64,000 bases of DNA from the NCBI RefSeq assembly GCF_004337985.1, contig NC_043740.1, positions 2,579,616 through 2,643,615 of the forward strand, read 5' to 3'. The notes under the pieces were generated by a model, which did not search any database, was not told the origin of the DNA, and saw only the letters and a list, made by a program, of their open reading frames with translations. Both the position numbers and the translations under genes were made by a program. The DNA comes from Pyricularia pennisetigena (lineage: Eukaryota > Ascomycota > Sordariomycetes > Magnaporthales > Pyriculariaceae). Within the stretch, counting starts at the first letter, position 1; each line of letters starts with the position of its first letter. Of this stretch, positions 11,714 through 23,290 are shown in pieces.

Positions 11714-14700
11714 CAGCCGGTGCAGCGACCTTTGGAAGTTGGACAGCGCCAGGTTTTCCTAAGAGGGGCCTGAGGGCACCGGAGCCTCGGGTAATGGGTG
11801 GAAGGTCGCCCAACTTTCTACGAGGGGTAGGTGACGGGTGAATGCGTTGCGAAATCCAAAAGGGACGGTAAAAGAAGCCACAAATGATTGTCGAACGAAT
11901 AATTGATTCCAAAATTGACCAAACGAAAGAGACCAGACGAACGATGGCTTGTCCAACGCGCGACAAATCAGAGATGGATTGAGCGCGCGACGTGTGTTGG
12001 TGCGTTGAGGGTTTACGTCACTTTCAGCCCTGGGAAAGCTCAAAGCTGTTCAGGCTGGCGAACTAGCCTACGGAGCTAGAGCTTGGAGGGGGTTAGCCCT
12101 GAGGCTAGTCTAGGTTGCTGAGCTGTGTAAGGAGAACAGTAGTGCAGGGCAGGGGTATAATGCTGCCAGTCGCAAGAAGTAGCGCAACCGTTTTTGGGGT
12201 CATTAGGCCAATCAAGCACGGGCGGCACTGGTAGAGGCACGCGGCGGGTAAGCCAGCAGGCCACGCATCTCCCAAGCTAACTTTAGTGCTGTAGAAAAAT
12301 GCCTTAGTGAGCCTTCCCTCCGTGGTTAGGTAAGGTATGAAGTATTTGGTGGAGGGAAGACTTGAATGAGAAGTCCCAGAACTTGTCAGTGTCCAAGTTG
12401 TGTCTCGAGATTCATGTCAAAAGTATCCACCTTGGCAGGAATCTACGACTCGGTATATTGTGGGTGTGTGTTGCTATGGTGAAGTAAGTATTTGCTGTAT
12501 ATTGCCATCCACAAGGAAAATGTGCACCCAATTCGCGATCTTTGCTTGGTGATTGAAGGCAGAATGGGGAGGAAGTTGGCCAGACCTGGAGGCTTACTGT
12601 GGGCTAACCATGGAGTTGCATACAAGGTACCCGTGCTTTTCAGATGAGGTGCTGGCGGGGTGGAGAAGGCGGAACGGTGGGGGGTGGGGGGATCTCCACA
12701 ACCATCACTGGGACGCAAGACGGTATAGGCTTGTTACTCCCCTCACCCACGAAGTTCTGTCATGGTGACATCACTGACCGACGACAGGGATGGGTTCTCA
12801 ACGGTACGCCAAGATAGCATAATTGTGTTGCACTGCGAGGTGCTTCCCGCTTACAACCACTCCCCACCCCCAGGACTCCCCTACGGCTTATTGGGCACTA
12901 TAGTTTGCGAAGCATTAAGTAATAAGAAGAAGGCAATATGGTAAGGTGCGGCGGAAACGTCGAGCCGCTCCAAACGGTGGCTACGCTTTCATCTGGTTCC
13001 GAGGCGTGCCATATACCCTTCCTTTTGGACAGCTCGAGTTCGTCATTACCAGATGATTGTGAAACACCAGCGAGTTGGCTGCAGACGATCCAAAGGGGGA
13101 GGGAGACGTGACCGCTTTTTGGACGAGACAGACGCTCCCACGCGGACGTCTTGGCTATGGGCAAGTTTGGTTTGGGCTTTCCTGATAAACAAGGCATTGA
13201 ATGCCTTGTTTAGTAGTATTGAGATGCATGGCAAGTCGACTATACTGGTTTTCTTGTTCCTTTTTCTCTTTCTTTTCAAGATCTACGTTGCGATAGTTAT
13301 TGAGCCTACATTGATTTAAAGTTGTGGTTCTCTTGCAAAATAGACAATTCTGGCGCTGTTGCAGTGCGTTCAATTTCTCTATCAATCAATCCATCCGTTG
13401 CAGGCTTGTGGTTCTGGTGGAGAAGATTTCCACCGTTTTTTATTTTTTTTTTTTTCCTTTTTTTTTTCCCGATGCTGCTAAGACTTCGACGGCAAAAGCT
13501 TGGCGTGATCTTGGAAGTTTCACCTCTCAGTAATTACTCGTAAGTGATAATGTTGGTCAGAGCTTCTTGAAGAATTGATAGCAACCCAACGGTTAGCGGC
13601 GTCATCTTTGTGGCCCGTTCCGCAAGCTTGTTACACCAGTGGCTGTCAACCGGAGAGTTACTTAGAGTAAAAAAGTTGGTTTCGAGACATTTCGTGCCAC
13701 TAAGCCGCCAATCCGCCATCAAACACTACTCAGGTACGATGAGAGCAAAGCACGTGTATGTACAGTGTATCCAACGGAAGTTTATCTTGACTGCATGCAG
13801 GCAATCGCCATGCGCGCAACGAACGGGGAATTCCAGATCCATGGAAAGGGACAATACGGTTGTTCGTTTTGTGTATTTTTCGACAGCGCAACTCAGCAAT
13901 ACAATCCGGTCAATTTGGGCATGTGCAAGGAAGGGTAATTAACCGGGACACAACCAGTTTTGTCCGAACATTCAATCCCGAGAGTGGAATCGTCTCACCT
14001 TAAGTAATGTACCTTGTGTTATCTACGCAAGCGCTTCAACCTTTCTTTTTTGGAGGACACGAGACTCTTAAAACTTGGAAATAAGTACAGAGCTGATGGA
14101 CTAAGTGTGGAGCGTTTAGAGCGAACGAGGTCAATCACAGAGCGACGGCTCTTGATATTAATTGGGGGCTGTTATGGTAGATGGTAAGTTCCGACGATCT
14201 CTTTCTCAACTCGGGACCGCATTGATTCGCTGAGATTTACTCTAGGCAATTCAGCCAGCTTGTTCGCTACAGAAAGCAGGTTTTTGTGCATTTTCGCTGG
14301 GCGTCTCGACCGGTCTATTTTCCACCTGTATGTGGGGCCATGGTTGCAAGGTATTTTGCTTACCTTGGTACAGTCCCGTGCCTGCAGAAAACCACCTATG
14401 GCTCGTAATCGCGATGCGTCGTGGGCGACCCGCATGCCTAAAGGAGTCAAAGGATTTGTCCGATAGGTCTAAATGTCATCTACACGGTGGAGCGAACCGA
14501 AAAGGCACTTGGGCTAGTTTGATCTAATCTCTAAGGACGGAATTTGGATGTATAAATTTCAGGCAAAGTAAAAAGTATCCGAAAAAGGTCGTATCAAACT
14601 CAAGTTGAGTTGTCCTCCTTAATAGTACAGCAATTAAGACAGATGACAAGTCAGAGAAAAAAGGGAGCGGGATGGGACGAACTCCACAAGGCTAATAATT

Positions 14701-15942
14701 ACCAAAATAAGCCCAAATATGCACCTCTTATAGCGCATCTTATAGGCAGCCAATCGCTTTCATCAATAATTCCACCAAGCCCAAACTCACCCGGACAACC
14801 GAAGATCTCGATGACATCCGACAGCCGAGCCAAAATATTTCAGGGAATTCCTTGCTGGGTCCAGTGGTCTGGTGGGACCTGCTCCATCGTCGAAATTATT
14901 CAAGAGTGTACAAGGTATCGAAATGAGGTAAATAGGGAAAGACAGAAAATGAGACGTCGTGTGGGAAAATATGATTTCTCTCAGTTCCTAAATAGTTCGA
15001 TTAGCCTCCCCTGCCCATTATGTCGAAATGCTGTACAAAAGTAATTCCTGTGATGTGCCCTAGTCGGGAGAAAAAGTTGCCGAGACGAAAGACAAGGGAC
15101 TGGGAGGAAGAAAAGCTGGAGTGCGTTTGTTTTTCCAACCACCCCCTTGCCCATCTGCAGCCACCCATCCCAAGTCCTTTCTCTGAGGGTTGGTTGAGTC
15201 GAGGACGAGAAGAAGAGAGAGAGTATTAAGAAGAAAAAAAAAGAAACAGAGAGAACGCCCATGACCCATCGAAATACAAAATTTCCCCCTGTAGTGGCAT
15301 CTGTCTTTTGGCTCTTCCATGGTCCATAGAGAAGCGCGCAAGATGCCGTCTTTGTGATTTGTTTGCCCGATTCCTTGAAATATAAACGCCGGTTTGCTGT
15401 AACTCAAGTTTCACTGCTCGCTTAGGTATAATGACCCGTCATTAACCCGTCCTTTAAGCCTAGCGTGTAAGAAACTCGGCTGTGACGATAGAGATGTATG
15501 TGGCTAGAGAGGACGATTGGGGGAGATTTGTTTTGGGGAGGCTGGTGGGGGGTGGGTTGGGTGTAACTTCGCTTAATAGTGTATGGTAGGTGTTTTCTAG
15601 TGTATATGTGGGTGACGGGAGGAGCTGGAAGGTGGAGTTGAGGAGAGAATGGGGGGGGGGGCCGGTGGGTATTGCGTGACGGTGAAGTGACGAGTGGTGA
15701 AGTAAATGCATACACACCATTATACTACATACAGTACAATCCGAGAGTGGGCCAATCTCTCTGTCTCGTGGGTTTTTTCTCTCTTCTCTTTTTTTTTTGT
15801 CTCCCTCTCTCTTCTTCTCGTCTCCCAGGGGATCATGGGTGATGTGATACAAGTTTGGAGTATGGGAGGAAAGAAATGGGTAGTGTAATGGAGGGGAAGT
15901 GCAAGGGCAAAGGCAGAAAAAAGAAAACGTAGGGTAACATAC
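11714..15942. other. Long gene-free region, with a 27-bp palindrome
   Basis: No open frame here has protein character. The region contains the leader of the DUF3659 gene at its left end, a 27-bp near-perfect palindrome at 13186-13212, T-rich tracts at about 13440-13468, and at its right end the unresolved 3' exon or 3' UTR of the Gly/Leu-rich gene. A G run lies at about 15652-15661. Confidence 0.5.
13186..13212. repeat. 27-bp palindrome with 13-base arms
   Basis: The left arm TAAACAAGGCATT (13186-13198) and the right arm AATGCCTTGTTTA (13200-13212) are exact reverse complements separated by one G. It sits in non-coding DNA far from any called gene. It could form a cruciform or be a dimeric binding site; neither can be shown from sequence alone. 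Confidence 0.85.
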
Positions 15943-16331
15943 AGTAGCGCCAGCTCCAAGTCACCATGGATCTTGGCCTTGAGTGTGATTTCGACCTCGA
16001 GGTTGAGGTCCAGACGCAGGCGGAGCGTATCGCTCTTGCCGCCGCCGCCCTGGTCCATAGCTTGGCCTGCAATGCCGCCTAGCGCGCCCGTGGCTCCGCC
16101 GACGAGGCCGTTTGCTGTTTGTCCGACGCCTCCAAGGCCACCACCGCCCAGGAGGTCACCTCCCAGGCCACCACCACCGCCGCCTTGCTGCTTCTTCTGT
16201 CCTCGCCTCTGCATCTGGCGGTTGCGGCGGGGTGGGGGGCTCTCCTCTGCGGACGAGAGCTCCTCCGGCTCCGACTCGTATGTCTTCTGCTGCTGCTTGC
16301 GCCTGGGCTTCTTCTCGGCCGAGGAAGACAT
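15943..16331 (-). CDS. Gly/Leu-rich protein ending in the LEVEI-IHGDL motif (last exon unresolved)
   Basis: Exon 1 codes 129 residues plus two bases. The N-terminus is basic and Ser/Glu/Gln-rich (KKPRRKQQQKTYESEPEELS). Residues 50-100 are a Gly/Leu-rich segment (GGGGGGLGGDLLGGGG, GGIAGQAMDQGGGG). Residues 102-130 form the motif LRLRLDLNLEVEI, then LKAKIHGDLELALL. The exon stops at a GTATGT donor (15942) in codon phase 2, the same position after LALL as in the gene at 19883-20967. The 3' acceptor cannot be chosen. One at about 15460 would give two more codons, and several others are possible. Read-through without splicing ends at 15720 (203 residues) with low-complexity sequence, which argues for splicing. 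A TATA-like element lies at about 16463-16473. It belongs with the neighbouring DUF3659 and charged genes by shared motifs. Function is unknown. Confidence 0.72.
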
Positions 16332-17568
16332 TTTGTTGTTGTTATTGTTGTGAGGAGTGATGGGAGGTGTTGGTAGGTGTGAAATGGTGACTTTTGAGAG
16401 TGCAGGCTATACTTTCTAGCCTATGCACGGAGCAGCAAGAAGATGCGTTTCTTTTAAGGGGGTATTATAAAAATGCAGGAAGATGATCTGTGAAGAGGTA
16501 TGCCGGCAGAAAGAGAGACTAACCAGTTCCCAGATCGGACTACGACCCTTATCAACCCTCACGAAAGCTTGACAAAAACCTGATTCCCAATCCTCAAACA
16601 TGCGCCCTTCCGTCCGGAATCAGGGTCCCTGCCACCGATGAAATCATACCTTTCTTGTCATCCCATCAAGAGAAACGATCATCTTCGACGGCCTTGCAAG
16701 TTAGCTTCCCGGCACATGGGTACATCACATCAGGGGTGGCGGGGAAAAGCAACGAAAAAAAAAAGCCCCGTGAGCCGCAGGGTGACGTTCCAAGGCTCGC
16801 CCTATCCTGTCTCTCGGGGGTTTTACTATGTACCCATTGTGATTGTGTCATTCCCCGCCTACCCGATTCCAAGGTATATGGGCTCTTGGTTGTAAATATC
16901 CCGTGGGTTGATGTCAAATTCGGGCGGTCTAGACCTGAAGGAGGGGGGGTCCGTGGTGATTTGGTGCGTCTGGGTACCTGATGTTCGGGGCTGGTCAGGG
17001 GGTGTGTGATTAAGCTCATGTGTGGGTATCTTGTAACTCGAAAGTACCAGGACTGATCAAGCTCCCAATCAAGAAGACGGTGGTTGACGAAACGGCAGCA
17101 TGGATTAGGAGGTTTTCGACTATGGTGATCGGCGGCCCGGGGTTGAGCTTCTAGACCTTCCGAAATAGCCACTCACGGTTTGGCTCTTGCCCTTTGAGAA
17201 AACCCACACCGAACACTTGGCTGGAAACGGAAATAAATCCTATGAGAGCCAGCCGATGACCCCACCCATGCCATGGGTTTTTGTCGCCTTGTTGCATCAT
17301 GGATTTTTTTTGGATCGGTCTCAAGTTCTGGTTCCGTTTTCTTTTTCTGTTAGTCTTTTTACCCTTATTTTTTTTTTTTTTTTTTTGTTTTTTTCTCCAA
17401 TAATTCTTTTTTTGACCTGCGGTGCGTGGGCCGCAGTCTTTTGTTTCGGGAACCGGACTTTTTGAGAATGAATGGATGAATCAGGTCCTATTTTTTTATT
17501 GGTGTTTATTCATTATTATTTTTTTGTGGTTTTTTACTTTCCCATTCCATCGTAGTTCATTATTCACA
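16332..17568. other. Intergenic region, no gene seen
   Basis: This is the upstream region of the Gly/Leu-rich gene and the 3' flank of the next minus-strand gene. T tracts lie at about 17369-17386. The open frame of 168 codons at 16666-17172 (minus) has no recognisable pattern and is not called. Confidence 0.5.
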
Positions 17569-18694
17569 TCAGCCCTCGTTCTTGACATATTTGCTCTCCA
17601 TCCCTAACATCATCCTACGCCGTAGTCTGATGGGGACCCGCCGAGGCCCGCAATCAAAATCCTCGTCTTCTTCTGCTGGCTCTCCCACGCTGTCATAATC
17701 AGGCTCGTCCTCTTCGTCTCCCTCTGCGTCTTCATCCTCGTCTTGGCGATCTCGATGGTGAGGTCGACCTCCGTCATCTGCACCCCCACCAGAGCCTCCA
17801 CGGCTCGCAAGAGTCACAAACCACCTGCTGCTCTCTGGATCCTCTTCAGCCACAAAGCAGTCTGGCGTTCCTTGCAGCGTAAGGAATGTCTCGTCTGCAG
17901 TCCACCACCAGGGCCCAATCACATGACCAATGGTTTCTTTTCTGCCGCCGTACTTGATGATGCCCGTGTCCTTGTCGGCATAGATCCAGTTGAGCATGGG
18001 CGGATCAATCGATATTGTGCTCACGAGCCCCTTGTGCTGCTCCTCGCTTGGGTATGTAAAGTAATATCCGGTGAACTTGTGTCCTTCGACGGGACTTTCC
18101 TGGTGGTCAATCCAGAGCTGTGATTGAATCAATGCTTTTCTGTCAGCCACATCCGTCTGGCATTTCCGTTTCATCCCATACCGTTCCAAATCTCATTTCT
18201 TCATCTGAATCCTCAGTACACGTCATCGGACCTTCAACTCTTCAGCCTCACCCCCCTTTTCTTCCTCCCCCTGCCACACCACACCATACTCCACAACCGT
18301 TTTACTCATTCCAGCGCTTCGCTTAGCGGCTGGGACAAGGGAGGGCATGTATTGGTGCGATGTGGCTGACATTCAGCCGTGGATTTGTCACTTCTTGTTC
18401 GGGCTGGAATTTGACCGGTAACCCTTTTTGGTCCTTGTTGCCCGTGTGTTGTGTCTGTCGACCAAACAGCGAAATGCGGGTAAAAACGCGAAAGAAGGCT
18501 CGACTTACTTTTCCATCTCTGAGCACCACCATTGCCTCCATGGGCTGGCGTCCACCTAGCGCTAGCTTCGCTGTCAGATGGAACTTGGCCTGCTCCTTTT
18601 GGGCTGCATTCTGCTTCTTCTGGGCGCTGATGGCCTCGGCGACCCCAATGGTTGTGGGGATGGCTCCGATGGTGAGCAGGCCGATGGCAAACAT
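17569..18694 (-). CDS. Conserved-looking protein with hydrophobic N-terminus and acidic C-terminus
   Basis: Two exons on the minus strand, 18694-18509 (62 codons) and 18117-17569 (183 codons), give 244 residues. The intron of 391 bases is long for a filamentous fungus, but it has GTAAGT, a GGCTGACAG branch-like site and CAG, and joins GK to LWIDHQ in frame. Residues 1-24 (MFAIGLLTIGAIPTTIGVAE) are hydrophobic, like a signal anchor or signal peptide. A Gln/Lys-rich helix follows, then a Trp/Tyr-rich globular-looking part at 63-165 (GYYFTYPSEEQHKGL, ETIGHVIGPWWWTADETFLT). Residues 183-215 are strongly acidic (DEDEDAEGDEEDEPD), and the end is basic (RVPIRLRRRMM). I do not recognise a named family. 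It sits within the DUF3659/LEVEI group and is divergent from the charged gene at 19883. Confidence 0.78.
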
Positions 18695-19882
18695 CTTGAG
18701 AGCTCGTCAAACGAACTTGTGCAAACAAATAAGAGAAAGAAAAAAGCCTGAGGGTGGCGGACAAAAACAAGTGGGCGTTGGATGCTGATCGTTACAGCAT
18801 CAACAAACAGCACAGAGAAACTATTCTCTGGCCAGCAGCACCTATTCTAGACTAAATTTGTCGGGTTACGGGCAGAGAGCGAGCCGTTGTCACCCTGTGA
18901 TTAAGATGGGCGCCCGCGTCCATACCCGTGAAAGGCGTCTGTCGGTCCAAAACAGGTTTGTGTCTTCTTTTTTGCTTCTTTTGGACTTGCAAGTCGCCTG
19001 ATAAAACGTCCTTATACCCGCCTCCCTGACTTCGTCATTATAATCCCAAAAGTTGGTCTTAACCAACTCCACGGTCTCAGCGTTTTGCCTACTGTGAGCT
19101 CCCGCAGTTGTGAGTGTAAGTGCAGTTTACGGAGTTTGCCTGCCACAGTAACGTATGGTTGGTGTCATACAGAGAACCACTCCAGTACGTGCGCCAGTCC
19201 GTTCAGAAACGGTATAGCTCACGGTACCGAAGACGTTACCTCCTGTCTACCTGGCAACTTGACACCCAGCCCTGTGGGGTGTATTTTTCTCATGTATCTG
19301 CACCCTGGTCAGTGCCACTTCTCCATCCTGCATCCGAGAGTGCCTAGACCGAGGAGGAGGGCCCCATACTCTGACTGTGAAATATATCCCTTTTGACCTC
19401 ATTGACGTCACTGTTTCATACCCCAGAGAGGCGACTACCGCTTCCTACCCTTTCCCATCCCATAAGCCTTTCTGCCATGGGACGGGCCATGGGACCTCGT
19501 CGACCTCATCCACCTGGCCACGTAGAGTGACGCAACCGTCGATCTTTACACTTTCGTTAGGGCCGAGGGGCCATCGAAAACAAAAACATGTTTTCCCTTC
19601 TGGGCTCTGGTGGTTATTGCGTAGTGGTCCGTTATGCAGGGTCCTGAATTTTCCTTGGCCCAGCCTTTGCCCGCCACGGTTGAGGTGTGATTTTTATACC
19701 ATCCCTTCTGGTCCCTTTACCTCCAAGGCATGTAGTATCTTGGTTCCCTTCATATCCCCCCCACATTCATATTCTTTTCCCCAAAGTACAACCAATCTTT
19801 GTAGTCTTGCTCTATATACACGCCAACCCATCATTAAAGTCGAACTTGAGGTATTCAGCCATATACACAGCACTAGCCCATC
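18695..19882. other. Divergent promoter region
   Basis: This 1.2-kb region lies between two divergently transcribed genes and should hold both promoters. A TATA box candidate (19813-19818) serves the plus-strand gene. No other feature is supported. Confidence 0.5.
19813..19818 (+). promoter_or_regulatory. TATA box candidate
   Basis: TATATA within TCTATATACA lies 65 bases upstream of the ATG at 19883. Spacing is plausible for a fungal core promoter with a short leader. Sequence match only. Confidence 0.4.
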
Positions 19883-20967
19883 ATGTCTTCTCCTGTAAGT
19901 TCATGGCATTGCTTCAACCCTGTGCGGATGGTCCCTGTAGTCACGGCTACACGCACTAACACGCTGTAGAACCCCTGGGGCGACAAGAAGAACGGCAAAG
20001 ATGACAAGAAGCAAGATGAGACACCCGATCAGAAAGTCGATGACCAAAAGCCTGGAGACCAGAAGCCTGAAGATCAAAAGGCCGAGGACCAGAAGCCGGC
20101 AGACCCACAGGCTGGCGGTAACGAGCCCGCAGAGGCAGAGGACGATGGAAAGCCTGAGGATGCTCAAGTAGAAGACAAGCCGGAGGAGAAGCCAGAGGCC
20201 AAAGACGCACAGGAGGAAAAGCCCGACGCAAAGGCCGGCAAGGGAAAGAAAGACAAGGGCAAGAAGCCTGAGGAGCAGCCAAAGGAAGAGCCCAAGGAAG
20301 AGCCAAAGAAGAACGCCAAGGACAACAAGAAGAAGGCAGTCCAGGAGGAAGAAGAGGACGACTACAGCGAGGATGACCAAGATGATAACTACGACGATGA
20401 TGAAGTCTACGACGACGACTATGCCGACGAGCAATATGATGATGACGAGCCGGCAGAGGAGGAGGAAGAAGAAGAGCTTGAGCCCGAGTATGACGAGGAG
20501 GAGGGAGAGGAAGAACAAGACTCTGCCCCATCCATGTCGCAGCCGGCCACGCCCGATGAAAAGGAGCAGCCGTGGCGTCCGGAGCAGCAGCGGAAGCAAA
20601 AGTCCAGCGACCAGAAGAAGCAGGTCGAGAAGCGCAAGAAGAAGAGCAGCGGTGGATCCTCCCGCCAGCAGTACAGCCGCGAGGAGATGGAGGCCGAGAT
20701 GCGTCAGCAGCAGCAACAATGGATGATGCAGCAGCAGATGCAGCAGCAACAGATGCAGCAGAAGGATGACGGCGGCGGCAAGAACCCGCTCAAGCTCCAC
20801 TTGGAGCTGAACCTCGAGGTCGAGATTGAGCTCAAGGCCCGTATCCACGGTGACTTGACGCTTGCCCTACTGTCAGTACCCTACTCCGATCCTTCTCCCT
20901 TTTGCACAATTCAAAGTCGTTTGATGAACGTACAGCTGACTGATTAGTGAACAGTGATGGCATGTAA
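19883..20967 (+). CDS. Highly charged protein ending in the LEVEI-IHGDL motif
   Basis: Three exons: 19883-19894 (only MSSP), 19970-20871 and a tiny last exon, proposed at 20955-20967. The first intron is GTAAGT...TAG with branch site CACTAACAC. The reading is 308 residues. About 1-190 is Lys/Glu/Asp/Pro-rich with degenerate repeats (DQKPGDQKPEDQKAEDQKPA), about 125-185 is extremely acidic (YDDDEVYDDDYADE), and then comes a Gln/Met-rich stretch (QQQQQWMMQQQMQQQQM). Residues 279-305 are KLHLELNLEVEIELK, then ARIHGDLTLALL, close to the C-terminus of the gene at 15943-16331. The last intron starts at GTCAGT (20872), again in phase 2 right after LALL. AGs at 20935, 20946 and 20954 would add zero to three residues; the third is preferred for its spacing to CTGAC at 936-940. 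Largely disordered; function unknown. The body is secure and the end tentative. Confidence 0.8.
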
Positions 20968-23290
20968 ACAACCCCCGTCTGCCACTTGTTTTCCTTTGTC
21001 ACTTTTTTTTTTCTCCAAAAAAGATAATGTCTTATGTTTTTCTGTTTATCTTGGTAGCACTAGCAGACGTGCTAAGGGTAACCGGTGATGGCAGTCGATA
21101 CCAATATGTATAGCATACAAAGCATGTGGTTCCTTTTTTCCCTTTGCATGTCCAATAAGTCTTGCCGGCGTTTTGTTCTTATTTTCTTTTTGCTTGCTGC
21201 TCAAAGTCTAGCGTTTCCCCCCAAGAATCAAGAATTAATATGGTGCGTCGCTGCCCTCGCGACCCCAGGCAGGGTTTGGGCCCGAGGTTGTATATACTAT
21301 ATAGGAACAGATTCCAAATCTAAGGAGACTTGGTCACGTCCAGACTTCACTGTGGTCAATGACTACTGCTAGTACATGCCGCTTGATGCTTCTGCGTGTT
21401 GTTGATGCTCGTGGACCACAAAGGATTACATTAATGGAGATCCCGGCCCGTTGTCGTCTCCTCCCGGAAGTCGGACGAGGTCTGGTTTACGGGCTTATAC
21501 TGGCTTTTGGATTTTTACTGCCAGCAAAAGAGGAAAAGCTAATATCTCAGTTACAACTTCATGTTCAAACAGTGTAGTTTTTATAACGTGTACAACTTTA
21601 AGAATAACAACCCATGTATTGCAGTGCGGCTGTTCGTAGAAGTTGTAATTAAATATTGAGGGAGAGTGATATATAAGTTGTGACTTGGACCTTGGTTCCA
21701 GTCATCTATATCAATTTTGGAGTACCATCTACTTTTATGCCAAATCAAAGTTGCAGCTTCACAGTTCACACCTTTTTGACTCGTAAATTTAGCCTAACCT
21801 CTTTGTCAACTCGTTTCGAATGTTTATCGGCAGGTCCCAAAGGTTGAACTCGGCGAGGGCTCAAGGTTTCCGGCATCGACCTGGCACAAGGGCAAAGATT
21901 GCATGGCAGTAAGACTGTCGGTTGAGTCGATCGAAGCATCAAGGATGCCGTTCACTTTTTGAGTCTTCGATGCTGTGTATAGCTGGTGGGTGGTGAAACG
22001 CGTCACTTTTGGTCAGATTTTATATCACAGAGTCGACTTTGCATGTAGGTACCAGTGGTAAAATGTTGTGTTATTCCATGAGTGGGTAGCATAAACAACA
22101 AGGCAATGCCAATATTACACCGCTTATGGGTGGAGATATTGGACGTTGGAACTGACTCGCCCATGCCATCTCGTGAGTAGTACGGTACGGTACGCCTTTG
22201 GGGCTACCTCGATAAGATTGATTTTAATCTTGCCAAGATCAAATATTCTGGGACGCATCATAATCATGTTGTGTATGTTTAACAATCTCAATATATAGTC
22301 TCTTTTGGCACGCTTGTGTGGCAAAATAGATTGATGCTGAAAGCTTGTAATGCAAGCTGAAGCTGTCAAAAACGTTTGGTAAGACCAGGCAGGACGAAGG
22401 GGTTCCAACCATTTCTAGGTCTAGGCTTGCTTGGCCGCGTCAATCAGAATACTCCTGACGACCAGAACTGAAAACAACCCAAAGAGATGGCAGCACATAG
22501 TAATCACGGATGATGAATGATAGGCTAGTCTTTCACAGCTGAAAAAGCCAAGTCCTCAACTCGCTTCAAGCGGTCCAGTCCATTCACAGCATCGCCATGT
22601 CTGTCAGTCTCTAGTCACGTTTGGTTTAGCCTGTGAGGATAATAGGGACCAGCGGAGAGCCCCCAGAAATCCCTTTGTGCATTGCCCAATCAGAGCTCTG
22701 GCAAACGTGCAAATAGCGGGGAGCATTCTTGTCCGATATCGCCATTGTAGAATTCCAGAACCCAGGGCCCTTGATTGGCTCGTGCACGCAGTTTTCCTGA
22801 GGACTCTGACAGCCACACACACCAGGCGAGCATTTACCTTGATTGACTCTTTCTTCACAGTTTTGATAATACAAACCGTGAAACGAGTCATCTTAAGTGC
22901 AAACGAAACGAAATAAAAATTGAAACAATGACATATGCACGTCAATTCAGCCCTTAATAGCTAGATACCTTGGACATTGTACAGCCTAATATTGCACCGC
23001 TAGTGACACCAACGCCACGCTGCCCCACATTTCGGCTGGGTTCGCCGTTGAGCGGGGATTGTGTGGAGGGACTGGATCGAAAATTTGTGAACCTCCGATG
23101 GCGGCAAAACATGACTCCACGATTCAGCCCAAAGGCCTAAGCCCTGCTTCAATTGTCATCGTCTGACAGGTCAAGAAAATATAGTTGGCTAGCAGCTTGC
23201 TCTTTTTCTTCTCTGCTTCAACGGCCTACCAAGCAAGCTCGTCGCCTCTCGTTCTTTTCTCCTTCGTTGAAGACTGAGGACAGATTCGAA
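20968..23290. other. Intergenic region upstream of acetolactate synthase
   Basis: No gene is seen. The stretch from about 21540 to 22420 is relatively AT-rich without repeats I can pair. The right part is the ILV2 promoter and leader. TGACTCC at about 23112 is one base from a general amino-acid control (Gcn4/CPC1, TGASTCA) site; no perfect site was seen upstream of the ATG. Confidence 0.5.

Noticed and set aside
19901..20848. 315-codon Leu/Val-rich open frame on the minus strand
   Set aside because: Antisense of the charged gene at 19883-20967; GAG/AAG codons read backwards give CTC/CTT. No independent pattern.
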